Source: Pseudomonas chlororaphis
GTDB taxonomy: Bacteria > Pseudomonadota > Gammaproteobacteria > Pseudomonadales > Pseudomonadaceae
DNA: 64,000 nucleotides
Direction of reading: 5' to 3'
Assembly (NCBI RefSeq): GCF_000783395.1
Contig: NZ_JSFK01000003.1
Span: forward strand, 124,135 to 188,134
Shown: positions 26,407 through 35,659 of the stretch, piece after piece
Layout of the letters: each line of letters begins with the position of its first letter
How positions within the stretch are numbered: the first letter of the stretch is position 1
Position numbers and translations under genes: made by a program
The notes under the pieces: model-generated
What the model was told of the DNA's origin: nothing
The model's input: only the letters and a program-made list of their open reading frames with translations
The model's database searches: none

Positions 26407-26672
26407 GACCGATCCTTGGTCCAGGTTGAAAGTTATATTGTTTGGTCGTGATGACTTTAATTTAATTCTTCTTTGTGGGGGCTGTTGCGCTGTAGCGAAA
26501 TGTAAGTTGCCCACTATTTAAAACTGGCTGCAGTCATTGAAAAAGCCAGCTGAACAAGTCGTCCTGGCGACGCTTGTTAATCGACCGCGATGCGTTGATT
26601 CCGTACAGGCCAGTGGACAGCATGGCGCACCCAAGGCACTCTTGGGCACGCCATGGATTCCGGTAGCCCGAC

Positions 26673-27428
26673 ATGATCAAACGCCTGCTTCTTGTTCTCG
26701 CCAGCGCCTCGATGTTGCTCGTCAACACGGCCCGCGCCGAAACCAGTCCCGACACCGATCTGGTGCTGCTCACCGAAAACTTCCCGCCCTACAACATGGC
26801 GAAGAACGGCAAGAATTTCGCCCAGGGCGAGAACATCAACGGCATCGCCACCGACATCGTCCGTGAAATGTTCCAGCGTGCCGGCATCACCTACAGCCTG
26901 ACCCTGCGTTTCCCATGGGAACGCGTCTACAAACTGGCTCTGGAAAATCCCGGTTATGGCGCCTTTGTAATGGCGCGTCTGCCGGACCGCGAAAAACTCT
27001 TCAAATGGGTCGGACCGATCGGTCCGGATGACTGGACCATGCTGGCCAAGGCTGACAGCAAGATCACCCTCGAAACCCTCAATGACGCGCGCAAATACAG
27101 GATCGGCGCCTACAAGGGCGATGCGATTGCCGAGACACTGGCCAAACAAGGCCTGAAGCCGATCGTGGTACTGCGCGATCAGGACAACGCAAAGAAGCTG
27201 GTCAATGGTCAGATCGACCTTTGGGCCACCGGTGATCCTGCCGGGCGCTATCTCGCACGGCAGGATGGTGTCACTGGTCTCAAGACCGTACTGCGCTTCA
27301 ACAGCGCAGAGTTGTATCTGGCACTGAACAAGGACGTCTCCGACGAAGTCGTCGCCAAGCTTCAGGCCGCACTGGATCAGTTGCGCAAAGAAGGTATGGT
27401 CGACGAGATCATGGGGCGGTATCTGTAG
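26673..27428 (+). CDS. Periplasmic solute-binding protein, family 3 (orphan)
   Basis: A 251-residue exported protein with signal MIKRLLLVLASASMLLVNTA cut near ARA-ET. The mature part follows the SBP_bac_3 fold: LLTENFPPYNM, VREMFQRAGITY, and FVMARLPDREKLFKWVGP in the ligand-binding lobes. No permease or ATPase gene adjoins it, so it may feed a distant transporter or act as a sensor partner, as many orphan amino-acid binders do. Its 3' end overlaps the convergent Vps62-related gene by 20 bases. Confidence 0.85.
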   Translation: MIKRLLLVLASASMLLVNTARAETSPDTDLVLLTENFPPYNMAKNGKNFAQGENINGIATDIVREMFQRAGITYSLTLRFPWERVYKLALENPGYGAFVMARLPDREKLFKWVGPIGPDDWTMLAKADSKITLETLNDARKYRIGAYKGDAIAETLAKQGLKPIVVLRDQDNAKKLVNGQIDLWATGDPAGRYLARQDGVTGLKTVLRFNSAELYLALNKDVSDEVVAKLQAALDQLRKEGMVDEIMGRYL

Positions 27429-28782
27429 TTACTGGCAACTCCGTCTGCGCAAGCGCCGCGCTGATTTCGTCGTCTGCCACAGGCGCCTGCGCAATCGGCT
27501 CCACAACTGGCTCCGGCGCAGCAACGACAACGGTCTCCGGCTCCATTGGCGCGTACTGGCTGATGTGCAAACTGTTGCCATCGGTGTAGCTGAATGTATT
27601 TGTCACGGATGTGCCGTCTGCGCGCAGCAGGCGGTAGTCGCTTTGTATCAGGTAAGCCGCCACCGACCTTTTCTTGTCCACGACAGCGACCACGTCAATC
27701 ACTGCCGGGTTGAGCCATTCGTTCGAGTGTATTTCGCATTGAGTGAAGTCATGGCCCAGCCGCGCCGAAAACAGCAGCGGGTCGTGCAGGTTGGTCTGCC
27801 ATTGCGCTCCGAACTCGACAGAAGTGGTATGGGTGAATGCCTGCAGGCTCCCTGCGCGCTGGGCTCGGGGCGTTGTCCATCTGAATATCTGGTTGTGGTT
27901 CTCGGCGTTTTGAGCATGGCCGACAAGCAAATACTGATCCGTGCGTTCCAGAAGGTAAAAGGGTGAGTAGCTTAGTTGCTCGATACGGGAATAATGCGGA
28001 TCTTTGACCGTGAACCAGGGAAGGCTGGCGACATAAGACGGATTTTCCGGGGCAGCCACGGCTGTCGGCGTTTCTGCGCAAAGCACGGGGGCCGTCGGGC
28101 GCGGATTGATCTGAAGCGCGATCTTCAGGCGCAAGCAATAGACCGGGAAATGTGCCGGTTTGGTGTAGTCGTTCAATCCGACAAAACTGCCGGATGCCAG
28201 GTGGATTTCACCCGATGCGGCGACTGGCGGAACGGCACTCCAGGTGCTGACACGCTGGCGAGCGCCGCTGCCCTTGTCGTCCCAGACCCGGTCGCTGGTG
28301 TTCGATGCGATTACCAAGTCCTCCCGGATGCAGCGAACAGCGTTGAACGAAGGTTTTTCGTGGTCGCTCGAACACACCGATCCCAAGGCTACGTAGCCTT
28401 CGGGGGGGATCGGTCGCCAGATCGACAGATCTCTTTTCGATCCTGAGCCGGAATCTTTCCAGATCAACTCGTAATCGTCGGGGCGGCGCAGCGCCTTGCC
28501 TTTAGCGGGGTCGGCGCTTGGGCTGGCAGCTTCGCAGGCGACAGCCACCACTCTTTTGCCATTGATATTGCCGGGGCCTCTTGTGACGACGTCGCCCAGG
28601 GGGAAATAGCCTGGCAACACATCGGGGGCAGGGGTGGGGTGCCAAAAGGAAGCCGGTTTCGCCTGCAAACCGTCGGTGTCCCAGACTCGGAGAAACTCTG
28701 TTGTGAAGCTGATCAGCAGGTTGTCGATCCGGATGGGTTCGATCCGCCCGGCAGGCGGGGTGATCGGGGTATTGGTGGTCAT
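27409..28782 (-). CDS. Vps62-related (DUF946) protein
   Basis: A 457-residue protein resembling the Vps62/DUF946 family known from fungi, plants and some bacteria. Repeated units with the pattern W-DxGSG---D-S-WRP-PP-GYVALG occur: WHPTPAPDVLPGYFPLGDV, WKDSGSGSKRDLSIWRPIPP, and WDDKGSGARQRVSTWSAVPP. This Trp-Asp-Gly repeat is the family's hallmark. No signal peptide is seen. The C-terminal tail is proline/alanine-rich and acidic. Bacterial members are poorly characterised and sometimes sit beside toxins; here the neighbours are a secreted protease and a binding protein. Function is unknown. Confidence 0.82.
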   Translation of the reverse strand: MTTNTPITPPAGRIEPIRIDNLLISFTTEFLRVWDTDGLQAKPASFWHPTPAPDVLPGYFPLGDVVTRGPGNINGKRVVAVACEAASPSADPAKGKALRRPDDYELIWKDSGSGSKRDLSIWRPIPPEGYVALGSVCSSDHEKPSFNAVRCIREDLVIASNTSDRVWDDKGSGARQRVSTWSAVPPVAASGEIHLASGSFVGLNDYTKPAHFPVYCLRLKIALQINPRPTAPVLCAETPTAVAAPENPSYVASLPWFTVKDPHYSRIEQLSYSPFYLLERTDQYLLVGHAQNAENHNQIFRWTTPRAQRAGSLQAFTHTTSVEFGAQWQTNLHDPLLFSARLGHDFTQCEIHSNEWLNPAVIDVVAVVDKKRSVAAYLIQSDYRLLRADGTSVTNTFSYTDGNSLHISQYAPMEPETVVVAAPEPVVEPIAQAPVADDEISAALAQTELPVTTDTAP

Positions 28783-28900
28783 GGTTACTCCTGATAGTTC
28801 AAAGGCGACTCGAGGGAGTCGCGACCTGTTGCAGGTCTCACTATCCGGAAAGGTTTCAGGTGTCTGGCGGTAACTATGTATTGAACAGCGTGACAGGGTA

Positions 28901-29683
28901 TTACCGATATACCCCGTCTTTACCGTGGCCGAGCATGGCGCGATTGCTGCGCACGCTGATCATCTGCCTGATATCGATCCACTCGATTCCCTGAGCCTTC
29001 AACTTGGGCAATTCGCGCTCCAGCACCGCCAGTGTCTGCGGATACGGATGGCCGATCATCACTGCCGAACCTTGCTTGCGCGCCAGACTGATCGCGGTCT
29101 GCAACTGCGTGGAGATCGCTGCTTCCGTACGCTCGTCATCGAGAAATACATCTCGCGAAACGCTGGCCAGATCGATCTTCTGCGCCTGCTGTGCCGCCAC
29201 GGTCTGCGCACTGGTGCGGCTGTCGACGAAGAACTTGTGCCGGCGCTGCAACTCAGCCATCAACCACGCCATCGCCACCGGTTGCGCAGTCATGCGGCTG
29301 CCCATGTGGTTATTGATGCCGGCGGTGTAAGGGACCATTTTGAACGCGGCGTTAAGGCGTTTTTCCAGCTCTTCGATCGGCAATTCGGGGTGCCAGGCGT
29401 ACGGCCCGGTGGCCGGGTCCATCGGCATGTGCAGGATGACGATCTTGCCGGCGCGATGGGCTTCGCGGGCGAACTCGGTGGCGTGGGGGGTATCCGGCAT
29501 GATCGCCGTGGTCACTGGGCCGGGCAGGGCCAACACGCGGCGATCCCGGGGCAGGTTCTGCCCCAGGTCGTCGATGATCAGTGTCAGGTAGGCTTTGTGT
29601 GGCTTTGGGCTGACGGGCTCTGCGTGAGCAGCACCCGCCAGACAGCACAGCAGAACGAAGACAAAACGCAAAGACATCCTCAA
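28901..29683 (-). CDS. Divergent polysaccharide deacetylase family protein (YibQ-like)
   Basis: A 260-residue exported protein with signal sequence SLRFVFVLLCCLAGAAHA. The fold is that of the divergent polysaccharide deacetylase group: LTLIIDDLGQN near the N-terminus of the mature part, VTTAIMPDTPHA, HMPMDP and GINNHMGSRMT. It overlaps the start of nothing downstream but its own start overlaps the stop of the S41 protease gene by four bases. It is thus third in an envC-ctp-yibQ-like operon, an order common in proteobacteria and linked to cell-wall processing. Confidence 0.92.
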   Translation of the reverse strand: MRMSLRFVFVLLCCLAGAAHAEPVSPKPHKAYLTLIIDDLGQNLPRDRRVLALPGPVTTAIMPDTPHATEFAREAHRAGKIVILHMPMDPATGPYAWHPELPIEELEKRLNAAFKMVPYTAGINNHMGSRMTAQPVAMAWLMAELQRRHKFFVDSRTSAQTVAAQQAQKIDLASVSRDVFLDDERTEAAISTQLQTAISLARKQGSAVMIGHPYPQTLAVLERELPKLKAQGIEWIDIRQMISVRSNRAMLGHGKDGVYR

Positions 29684-30999
29684 CGGCCGGACGTGATGCT
29701 CAGCCCTTTGAGCAGGCTCAGGGCCTGGGCCAATTGGTAATCGTCATCCTGCGGCATCGCTTTGGCCTTGCCGCCGGAACCGCTCGGTTTGTCCGCGCCA
29801 CCGTTGCCGTTGCCCAGGTGACCTTGCAGATCGGCTTCCTTGAAGTATTCGCCGTCGGCCTCGCTGGTGATCTTGGCCTTGCGTACTTCGATGTCCGGGA
29901 CGATGCCTTGCGCCTGGATCGAGCGGCCATTCGGCGTGAAGTACAGCGCCGTGGTGATCTTCAATGCACGGTCGTTGTTCAGCGGCAACACGGTTTGTAC
30001 CGAGCCCTTGCCGAAGCTGGTAGTGCCCATGACTACGGCGCGTTTCTGATCCTGCAGAGCGCCGGCAACGATTTCCGATGCCGATGCGCTGCCACCGTTG
30101 ATCAACACGACCATTGGCACCGCTTCGCTTTCGTCTTTGCCGGTGGCGGAGAAGCGCAGTTCGGAGTTGGCGATGCGGCCTTTGGTGTAAACGATCAGGC
30201 CTTTGGTGATGAAGTGGTCGACCACTTCCACCGCCGCCTGCAACACCCCGCCCGGGTTGTTGCGCAGGTCGAGAATGATGCCGTTCAGCTTCTTGCCGTT
30301 GTCCTTGCGCAGCTTGGCCAGAGCCTTGGAGACCTCTTCGCCGGTCTTGACCTGAAACTGGGTGATGCGGATATACGCATAGCCGGTTTCCAGCAATTGC
30401 GCCTTGACGCTCTTCACCTGAATCACTGCGCGGGCCAGGGTTACGTCGAACGGCGTGCCGCCATCGCGTACCAGCGTCAGAGTGATTTTCTGGCCGATCT
30501 TGCCGCGCATCTTGTCGACGGCTTCGGTCATGGTCTGGCCGCGCGTTGGCTGGCCGTTGATCTTGACGATGAAGTCGCCGGCCTGAATGCCGGCCTTCGA
30601 CGCCGGGGTGTCGTCGATTGGCGAGACGACTTTGATGAAACCGTCTTCGGCGCCGACTTCAATGCCCAAACCGCCGAATTCACCGCTGGTGCTTTCCTGC
30701 AACTCGGTGAAGTCTTCCGGGCCGAGGTACGCCGAGTGCGGATCAAGGTTGCTGAGCATGCCCTTGATCGCGTTTTCCAGCAGGGTCTTGTCGTCCACTG
30801 GCTCGACATAGGCGGCTTTGATCCGGTCCATGACCTCGGCAAAGGTGCGCAACTCTTCCAGCGGCAGTGGCGCCTTGGAGGTCGCGGCAGTGCCTGCCGG
30901 AGCGACGGTCGGGGCCGGTTGCGCGGCGAACGCCAGAGGCGCGCCGATCACCAGAGCGATCGTCAGGGCCAGCGAGGTAAGGCGGGACAAATGCAGCAT
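29680..30999 (-). CDS. Carboxy-terminal processing protease (S41 family)
   Basis: A 439-residue periplasmic serine protease of the CtpA/Prc family. A signal peptide (SLALTIALVIGAPLAFAAQ) precedes a PDZ domain at about 105-185 (GGLGIEVG to LVRDG). The catalytic dyad is Ser306 in GGSASASEI and Lys331 in SFGKGSVQT. ILDLRNNPGG marks the core. It probably trims cell-wall hydrolases or other envelope proteins. It follows envC by 30 bases on the same strand. Confidence 0.95.
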   Translation of the reverse strand: MLHLSRLTSLALTIALVIGAPLAFAAQPAPTVAPAGTAATSKAPLPLEELRTFAEVMDRIKAAYVEPVDDKTLLENAIKGMLSNLDPHSAYLGPEDFTELQESTSGEFGGLGIEVGAEDGFIKVVSPIDDTPASKAGIQAGDFIVKINGQPTRGQTMTEAVDKMRGKIGQKITLTLVRDGGTPFDVTLARAVIQVKSVKAQLLETGYAYIRITQFQVKTGEEVSKALAKLRKDNGKKLNGIILDLRNNPGGVLQAAVEVVDHFITKGLIVYTKGRIANSELRFSATGKDESEAVPMVVLINGGSASASEIVAGALQDQKRAVVMGTTSFGKGSVQTVLPLNNDRALKITTALYFTPNGRSIQAQGIVPDIEVRKAKITSEADGEYFKEADLQGHLGNGNGGADKPSGSGGKAKAMPQDDDYQLAQALSLLKGLSITSGR

Positions 31000-31029
31000 G
31001 TCGAACGAACTCCTTAATTAGGCGGGCGC

Positions 31030-32316
31030 TTATCCTTGCGCACGACACCATTGTGCTGGATCACTCGGGTGACCCTGCTGACGAATTGCAAAATACAGCG
31101 CTGATGTGTCCTGACCGCCACTGTTACCGACAGTAGAGATGGACTCACCGGCTTTTACCACGTCACCGGCCGACTTGAGCAGCGTCTGGTTGTGACCGTA
31201 AAGACTCAGAAAACCGTTGCCGTGATCGAGGATCACCAACAACCCGGCGCCGCGAAGCCAATCGGCGAACACCACGCGACCGCCGTGTACGGCATGCACC
31301 TGGCTGCCGGCGGAGGCGCTGATCATCACGCCGTCCCACTTGGTGCGGGCGTCGTCGCCACGGCTTTCGCCGAAGCGTGCCAATAGTCGACCATCAACCG
31401 GCCACGGAAGTTTTCCCCGGGTTGCAGCAAAAGGGCCACCGAAGGTCTCGCCGCTGCTGGAGACCAGCGCGCCGGGAGTGGATCTGGCGGGTTTTCGTGG
31501 GGCGTCGCTGTTTTCAGCCTGCGCCTCACGCAAGCGCTTTTTTTCCGCTTCCTGCTGGGCGATCAGCGCTTTCTGCCGCGCTTCTTCTGCCTCACGGGCC
31601 TGGCGGGCCAGGGTTTCTTCAATGGTTTTAAGGACTTTAGACAGGTCTGCCTGATCTTGCTCGCGGGCGGCGAGTTTCTGATCGCGGGCCTTCACGTCGT
31701 CGTTGAGCTTGGCGAGGACTTGCTGGCGTTCCTTGCGAACATTTTCCAGTTCGTCGCGCTGGGTATCGAGGCTGCTTTTCTGTACCAGCAATTGCGCCTG
31801 CTGGGCGGCAATGTCTTTTTCGACATTGGCCAGTTGGCGCAGGGTCTCGTTGAAGTTCTTCAACTGCTCCAGGCGGGCCTGGCTCAGGTAATCGTAATAG
31901 GTGAGGGTACGGGCGAATTTCTCGGGATTCTGCTGGTTGAGCAGCAGCTTGAGATATTCCTGGCGACCGTTCTGATAAGCCGCTCGGGCCTGAATGGCGA
32001 TCAGTCGCTGCTGTTCAGTGCGCGCGCTCTGGAGTTTTTTTTTCTCTGCATCGAGTCGCTGCAGCTCGGATTCGCTTTTCTGCAGTTCTTTCTGCAGCGC
32101 ATCGACCTGCTTCTGCAGCTTGCCCAGCTCGGTTTCAGTGCCCTTGAGCTCTTTCTGCACGCCGGACTTTTCTTCCTGGACTTTGCTCAGCAGCTTTTTC
32201 AGCTCGGCAATGTCCTGACGCGTGGCGTCCAGCTGCTGTTGGGTTTGCGCGCGCTCGTCAGCGAAGGCCGGTTGGAGCAGGCATGTCAAAGCAAGGGCGA
32301 TCAGGACGCGAAGCAT
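31030..32316 (-). CDS. envC: Murein hydrolase activator EnvC-like (coiled coil plus LytM domain)
   Basis: A 428-residue periplasmic protein. After signal MLRVLIALALTCLLQPAFA comes a long coiled coil, about residues 25-260, rich in Q, E, K and L heptads. A C-terminal LytM/M23 domain follows (VILDHGNGFLSLYGHNQ, VGNSGGQDTSALYF). The first zinc-ligand motif of active M23 enzymes is degraded (KWDGV in place of H-x3-D), as in EnvC, which activates amidases rather than cutting murein itself. The frame is open upstream to 32451; the ATG at 32316 opens on the signal peptide. Confidence 0.93.
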   Translation of the reverse strand: MLRVLIALALTCLLQPAFADERAQTQQQLDATRQDIAELKKLLSKVQEEKSGVQKELKGTETELGKLQKQVDALQKELQKSESELQRLDAEKKKLQSARTEQQRLIAIQARAAYQNGRQEYLKLLLNQQNPEKFARTLTYYDYLSQARLEQLKNFNETLRQLANVEKDIAAQQAQLLVQKSSLDTQRDELENVRKERQQVLAKLNDDVKARDQKLAAREQDQADLSKVLKTIEETLARQAREAEEARQKALIAQQEAEKKRLREAQAENSDAPRKPARSTPGALVSSSGETFGGPFAATRGKLPWPVDGRLLARFGESRGDDARTKWDGVMISASAGSQVHAVHGGRVVFADWLRGAGLLVILDHGNGFLSLYGHNQTLLKSAGDVVKAGESISTVGNSGGQDTSALYFAIRQQGHPSDPAQWCRAQG

Positions 32317-32450
32317 AGGGGCGGGCGGCACCAGGGTAAGGGACGGCCTAGTATGCCCGCCCGAGGCTGCAAAAAAAACGCCCAATTGGGGCTGTGTGAT
32401 AACTGGACCAAGCAATACACCGAATTCCATTTCGAAAACTCCATAAACCA

Positions 32451-32572
32451 CTGTGGGAGCTGCGGTGCGACGATTCGACTTGCCAGCGATGGCGTCTGCA
32501 CATTCAACATAGATGTTGGCTGTCAGATTGCTATCGCTGGCAAGTCGAATCGTCGCACCGCAGCTCCCACAG
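32451..32572. repeat. Long inverted repeat, GTGGGAGCTGCGGTGCGACGA class
   Basis: A left arm of 42 bases (32451-32492) starting CTGTGGGAGCTGCGG is almost perfectly complementary to the right arm (32531-32572) ending CAGCTCCCACAG. About 38 bases lie between. It sits between gpmI and envC and could act as a transcript end for gpmI. Pseudomonads carry many such GTGGGAGC elements. Confidence 0.88.
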
Positions 32573-32598
32573 GGTTTTGTGGTGCGTGATCGAGCGGA

Positions 32599-34128
32599 TT
32601 ACACCAGGATAGACGTGCCGGTCATTTCCGCCGGTTTTTCCAGGCCCAGCAGCTTCAGCATGGTCGGTGCCACGTCCGCCAGCACGCCGCCTTCACGTAC
32701 TTTCAGGTCGCGCTTGCCGACATAGATGAATGGCACCGGCTCGGTGGTGTGCGCGGTGTGCGCCTGGCCCGTGGATTCATCAGCCATTTGCTCGACGTTG
32801 CCGTGGTCAGCGGTGATCAACGCTTCGCCGCCAACCTTCTCCAGCGCATCGACAATACGACCGACGCAGGTGTCGAGGCATTCAACAGCCTTCACTGCCG
32901 CGTCAAACACGCCGCTGTGGCCGACCATGTCGCCGTTGGCGTAGTTGACCACGATTACATCGAAACGCTGGTTTTCGATGGCCTCAACGATACGGTCGGT
33001 GACTTCCGGCGCGCTCATTTCCGGCTGCAAGTCGTAGGTGGCGACTTTCGGCGACGGGATCAGGATGCGCTCTTCGCCCGGGAACGGTTCTTCACGACCG
33101 CCGGAGAAGAAGAAGGTCACGTGCGCGTATTTCTCGGTTTCAGCGATGCGCAGCTGGGTCTTGCCGTTCTTCGCCAGATAGTCGCCGAGCACGTTTTCCA
33201 GGCTGCCGGCGGCGAATGCCGACGGAGCCGGAATGCTGGCGGCGTATTGTGTCAGCATGACGAAACCGGCCAGTTTCGGCTGGCGTGCGCGTTCGAAATC
33301 CTTGAAGTCGTCTTCGACGAATACGCGGGTCAGCTCGCGGGCACGGTCGGCGCGGAAGTTCATGAACACCACGGCGTCGCCGTCTTCGACTTTCACTGGC
33401 TCACCGATGGACGTGGCTTTGACGAATTCGTCGCTCTCGCCACGGGCATAAGCGGCTTCAAGGCCTTCCTGCGCCGTGGCAGCGTTGAATTCGCTGTTGC
33501 CATCGACGATCAGGTTGTACGCCTGAGCGACGCGATCCCAACGGTTGTCACGGTCCATGGCGAAGTAACGGCCGATGATGCTGGCGATGCGGCCCTTGCC
33601 GAGCGCCTGGAAGGTCGCATCAAGCAGCTCGATCGACGATGCCGCGCTTTTCGGCGGTGTGTCGCGGCCATCGAGGAAGGCGTGCAGGTAGATTTTTTCG
33701 GCGCCGCGCTTGAACGCCAGTTCAGCCATGGCGATCAGGTGATCCTGGTGGCTGTGTACGCCGCCATCGGACAGCAGACCCATGAAGTGCACGGCTTTAC
33801 CAGCCGCCACGGCTTTATCCACAGCGGCGCAGATGGTCGGGTTCTCGAAGAATTCGCCGTCGCGGATCGATTTGGTCACACGCGTGAAGTCCTGATACAC
33901 CACGCGACCGGCGCCAAGATTCATGTGGCCGACCTCGGAGTTGCCCATCTGGCCGTCCGGCAGGCCGACGTCCATGCCGCTACCCGAGATCAAGCCGTTC
34001 GGCACGCTGGCCCAGAGGCGATCAAGAACAGGCTTCTTCGCCGCGAAAACGGCGTTGGATTCGGGGCTGTCGCTGTGACCGAAGCCGTCGAGAATCATCA
34101 GGACCAAAGGTTTAGGCGTAGTCGTCAT
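32599..34128 (-). CDS. gpmI: 2,3-bisphosphoglycerate-independent phosphoglycerate mutase
   Basis: A 509-residue Mn-dependent glycolytic/gluconeogenic enzyme interconverting 3- and 2-phosphoglycerate. Alkaline-phosphatase-fold motifs are present: LMILDGFGH near the start, [14 protein letters not shown] with the phosphorylated serine near residue 63, [19 protein letters not shown], and [11 protein letters not shown]. The ATG at 34128 is preferred; a GTG nine bases upstream is in frame. It is divergently placed from the rhodanese-grxC-secB operon. Confidence 0.97.
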   Translation of the reverse strand: MTTTPKPLVLMILDGFGHSDSPESNAVFAAKKPVLDRLWASVPNGLISGSGMDVGLPDGQMGNSEVGHMNLGAGRVVYQDFTRVTKSIRDGEFFENPTICAAVDKAVAAGKAVHFMGLLSDGGVHSHQDHLIAMAELAFKRGAEKIYLHAFLDGRDTPPKSAASSIELLDATFQALGKGRIASIIGRYFAMDRDNRWDRVAQAYNLIVDGNSEFNAATAQEGLEAAYARGESDEFVKATSIGEPVKVEDGDAVVFMNFRADRARELTRVFVEDDFKDFERARQPKLAGFVMLTQYAASIPAPSAFAAGSLENVLGDYLAKNGKTQLRIAETEKYAHVTFFFSGGREEPFPGEERILIPSPKVATYDLQPEMSAPEVTDRIVEAIENQRFDVIVVNYANGDMVGHSGVFDAAVKAVECLDTCVGRIVDALEKVGGEALITADHGNVEQMADESTGQAHTAHTTEPVPFIYVGKRDLKVREGGVLADVAPTMLKLLGLEKPAEMTGTSILV

Positions 34129-34220
34129 GGAATCCACTCGTGGCTAATAAAGAAGAGGGCGATGGAAAAGGGAGTTGGAGTTTAAAGCTAAGTTCCGACC
34201 GCGTCACCGCCGGACGGGGT

Positions 34221-34248
34221 TTGGCCGACCATAGTGGCTGTGTATACT
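34221..34248 (+). promoter_or_regulatory. Candidate sigma-70 promoter for rhodanese-grxC-secB
   Basis: TTGGCC (34221-34226) and TATACT (34243-34248) are separated by 16 bases. They lie 34 bases ahead of the start at 34282, in the divergent space with gpmI. Confidence 0.6.
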
Positions 34249-34281
34249 GGCCGACATTTTAACGCCCTGGAACCTCCTTCG

Positions 34282-34695
34282 ATGGTTGCTCACCTGATTG
34301 AATTTGCCACTAACCACTACATTCTTGTCGGTATCTTCGTCGTACTGCTGGCTCTGCTGCTGGCGCACACGATGCAGGGCGGCGGTAAAAGCCTGAGCAC
34401 CGGCGAGCTGACCGCGCTGGTCAATAAAGATGCAGGCGTGGTGGTGGACATCCGTCCGGCCAAGGATTTCGCTGCCGGCCACATCGTTGGCGCGATCAAC
34501 ATTCCCCAGGACAAACTGGCTGCGCGCATTGCCGAGCTGGAAAAACACAAGGCCAAGACCATCATCCTGGTCGACGCCCTGGGCCAGACCGCTGGCACCC
34601 ACGCCCGCGAACTGATGAAATCCGGCTTCACCGCCGCGAAGCTGTCCGGCGGGATCTCCAGCTGGAAAGGCGACAACCTGCCGCTGGTGAAGTGA
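34282..34695 (+). CDS. Membrane-anchored rhodanese-like protein (YibN type)
   Basis: A 137-residue protein with one N-terminal membrane helix (YILVGIFVVLLALLLAHTM) and a rhodanese domain (VVVDIRPAKDFAAGHIVGAI, SGGISSWKGDNLPLV). The usual catalytic cysteine loop is replaced by LVDALGQTAG and no cysteine occurs in the chain. It therefore cannot carry a persulfide in the usual way and is probably a scaffold or protein-interaction module. The ATG at 34282 follows CCTCC-type spacing; an open frame from 34234 adds no sensible residues. The order with grxC and secB is conserved in proteobacteria. Confidence 0.9.
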   Translation: MVAHLIEFATNHYILVGIFVVLLALLLAHTMQGGGKSLSTGELTALVNKDAGVVVDIRPAKDFAAGHIVGAINIPQDKLAARIAELEKHKAKTIILVDALGQTAGTHARELMKSGFTAAKLSGGISSWKGDNLPLVK

Positions 34696-34696
34696 T

Positions 34697-34951
34697 ATGA
34701 GTGAAGTCATCGTCTACTCCAGCGATTACTGCCCTTATTGCTCGCGAGCCAAGTACCTGCTCGAGAACAAAGGCGTGGCCTTCAAAGAGATCAAGGTCGA
34801 TGGCAAGCCGCAGGTGCGCGCCGAAATGACCCAGAAAGCCGGACGCACGTCCGTGCCGCAGATCTGGATCGGCAGCAAGCACATTGGCGGTTGTGATGAT
34901 TTGTATGCTTTGGAGCGCGCGGGCAAACTCGACGCGCTGCTCAAGGCCTGA
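34697..34951 (+). CDS. grxC: Glutaredoxin 3
   Basis: An 84-residue dithiol glutaredoxin. The active site CPYC lies at about residues 12-15, followed by the glutathione-binding TSVPQIWI and GGCDDLYAL. It reduces disulfides and mixed glutathione disulfides in the cytosol. It starts one base after the rhodanese-like gene ends, with secB 57 bases later. Confidence 0.97.
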   Translation: MSEVIVYSSDYCPYCSRAKYLLENKGVAFKEIKVDGKPQVRAEMTQKAGRTSVPQIWIGSKHIGGCDDLYALERAGKLDALLKA

Positions 34952-35008
34952 ACGGCTGCACCCACGTACAGCACTCCCTAAAAGACCCAAGATCGATAAG
35001 GATCTGAG

Positions 35009-35494
35009 ATGACTGACCAACAGAACACTGCAGCCAGCGAAGAAGAAACCGCACCGCAATTCTCCTTGCAGCGCATCTACGTACGCGACCTGTCCTTCGA
35101 AGCCCCGAAAAGCCCGGCGATCTTCCGCCAGCAGTGGGATCCGGCGGTCGCTCTGGATCTGAACACTCGTCAGAAAGCGCTGGAAGGTGATTTCTACGAA
35201 GTCGTGCTGACCCTGTCCGTGACCGTGAAAAACGGTGAAGAAGTCGCCTTCATCGCTGAAGTGCAACAGGCCGGTATCTTCCTGATCAAGAATCTGGACG
35301 CGGCTTCGATGAGCCACACCCTGGGTGCGTTCTGCCCGAACATCCTGTTCCCGTACGCGCGCGAAACCCTGGACAGCCTGGTGACCCGTGGTTCGTTCCC
35401 GGCGCTGATGCTGGCCCCGGTGAACTTCGACGCTCTGTACGCGCAAGAGCTGCAGCGCATGCAGGAAAGCGGCGAGACGCCAACCGTTCAATAA
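35009..35494 (+). CDS. secB: Protein-export chaperone SecB
   Basis: A 161-residue cytosolic chaperone that keeps preproteins unfolded and delivers them to SecA. Typical segments are [49 protein letters not shown] and the C-terminal [18 protein letters not shown] (shown in pieces). The acidic N-terminal tail fits the family. A strong terminator follows. Confidence 0.98.
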   Translation: MTDQQNTAASEEETAPQFSLQRIYVRDLSFEAPKSPAIFRQQWDPAVALDLNTRQKALEGDFYEVVLTLSVTVKNGEEVAFIAEVQQAGIFLIKNLDAASMSHTLGAFCPNILFPYARETLDSLVTRGSFPALMLAPVNFDALYAQELQRMQESGETPTVQ

Positions 35495-35512
35495 ACGGTC
35501 CTGGCTACAACG

Positions 35513-35540
35513 AAAAAAGCGCCGTAACAGGCGCTTTTTT
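35513..35540 (+). terminator. Rho-independent terminator after secB
   Basis: AAAAAAGCGCC (35513-35523) pairs with GGCGCTTTTTT (35530-35540) around the loop GTAACA. The stem ends in the T-run and could work in both directions. Confidence 0.9.
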
Positions 35541-35546
35541 CTTGGC

Positions 35547-35650
35547 TGATCGTTCCCACGCTCCGCGTGGGAATGCCTCTGGGGACGCTCCGCGTCCAGT
35601 GACGCGGAGCGTCACGGGCTGCATTCCCACGCAGAGCATGGGAACGATCA
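35547..35650. repeat. REP/BIME-like palindromic element, GTTCCCACGC class
   Basis: A 104-base copy of the element seen at 21535. It has ends TGATCGTTCCCACGCTCCG and GGGAACGATCA, with internal ACGCTCCGCGT/ACGCGGAGCGT palindromes. It lies between secB and trmL, which converge on it. Confidence 0.85.
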
Positions 35651-35659
35651 GGTGTGTAG

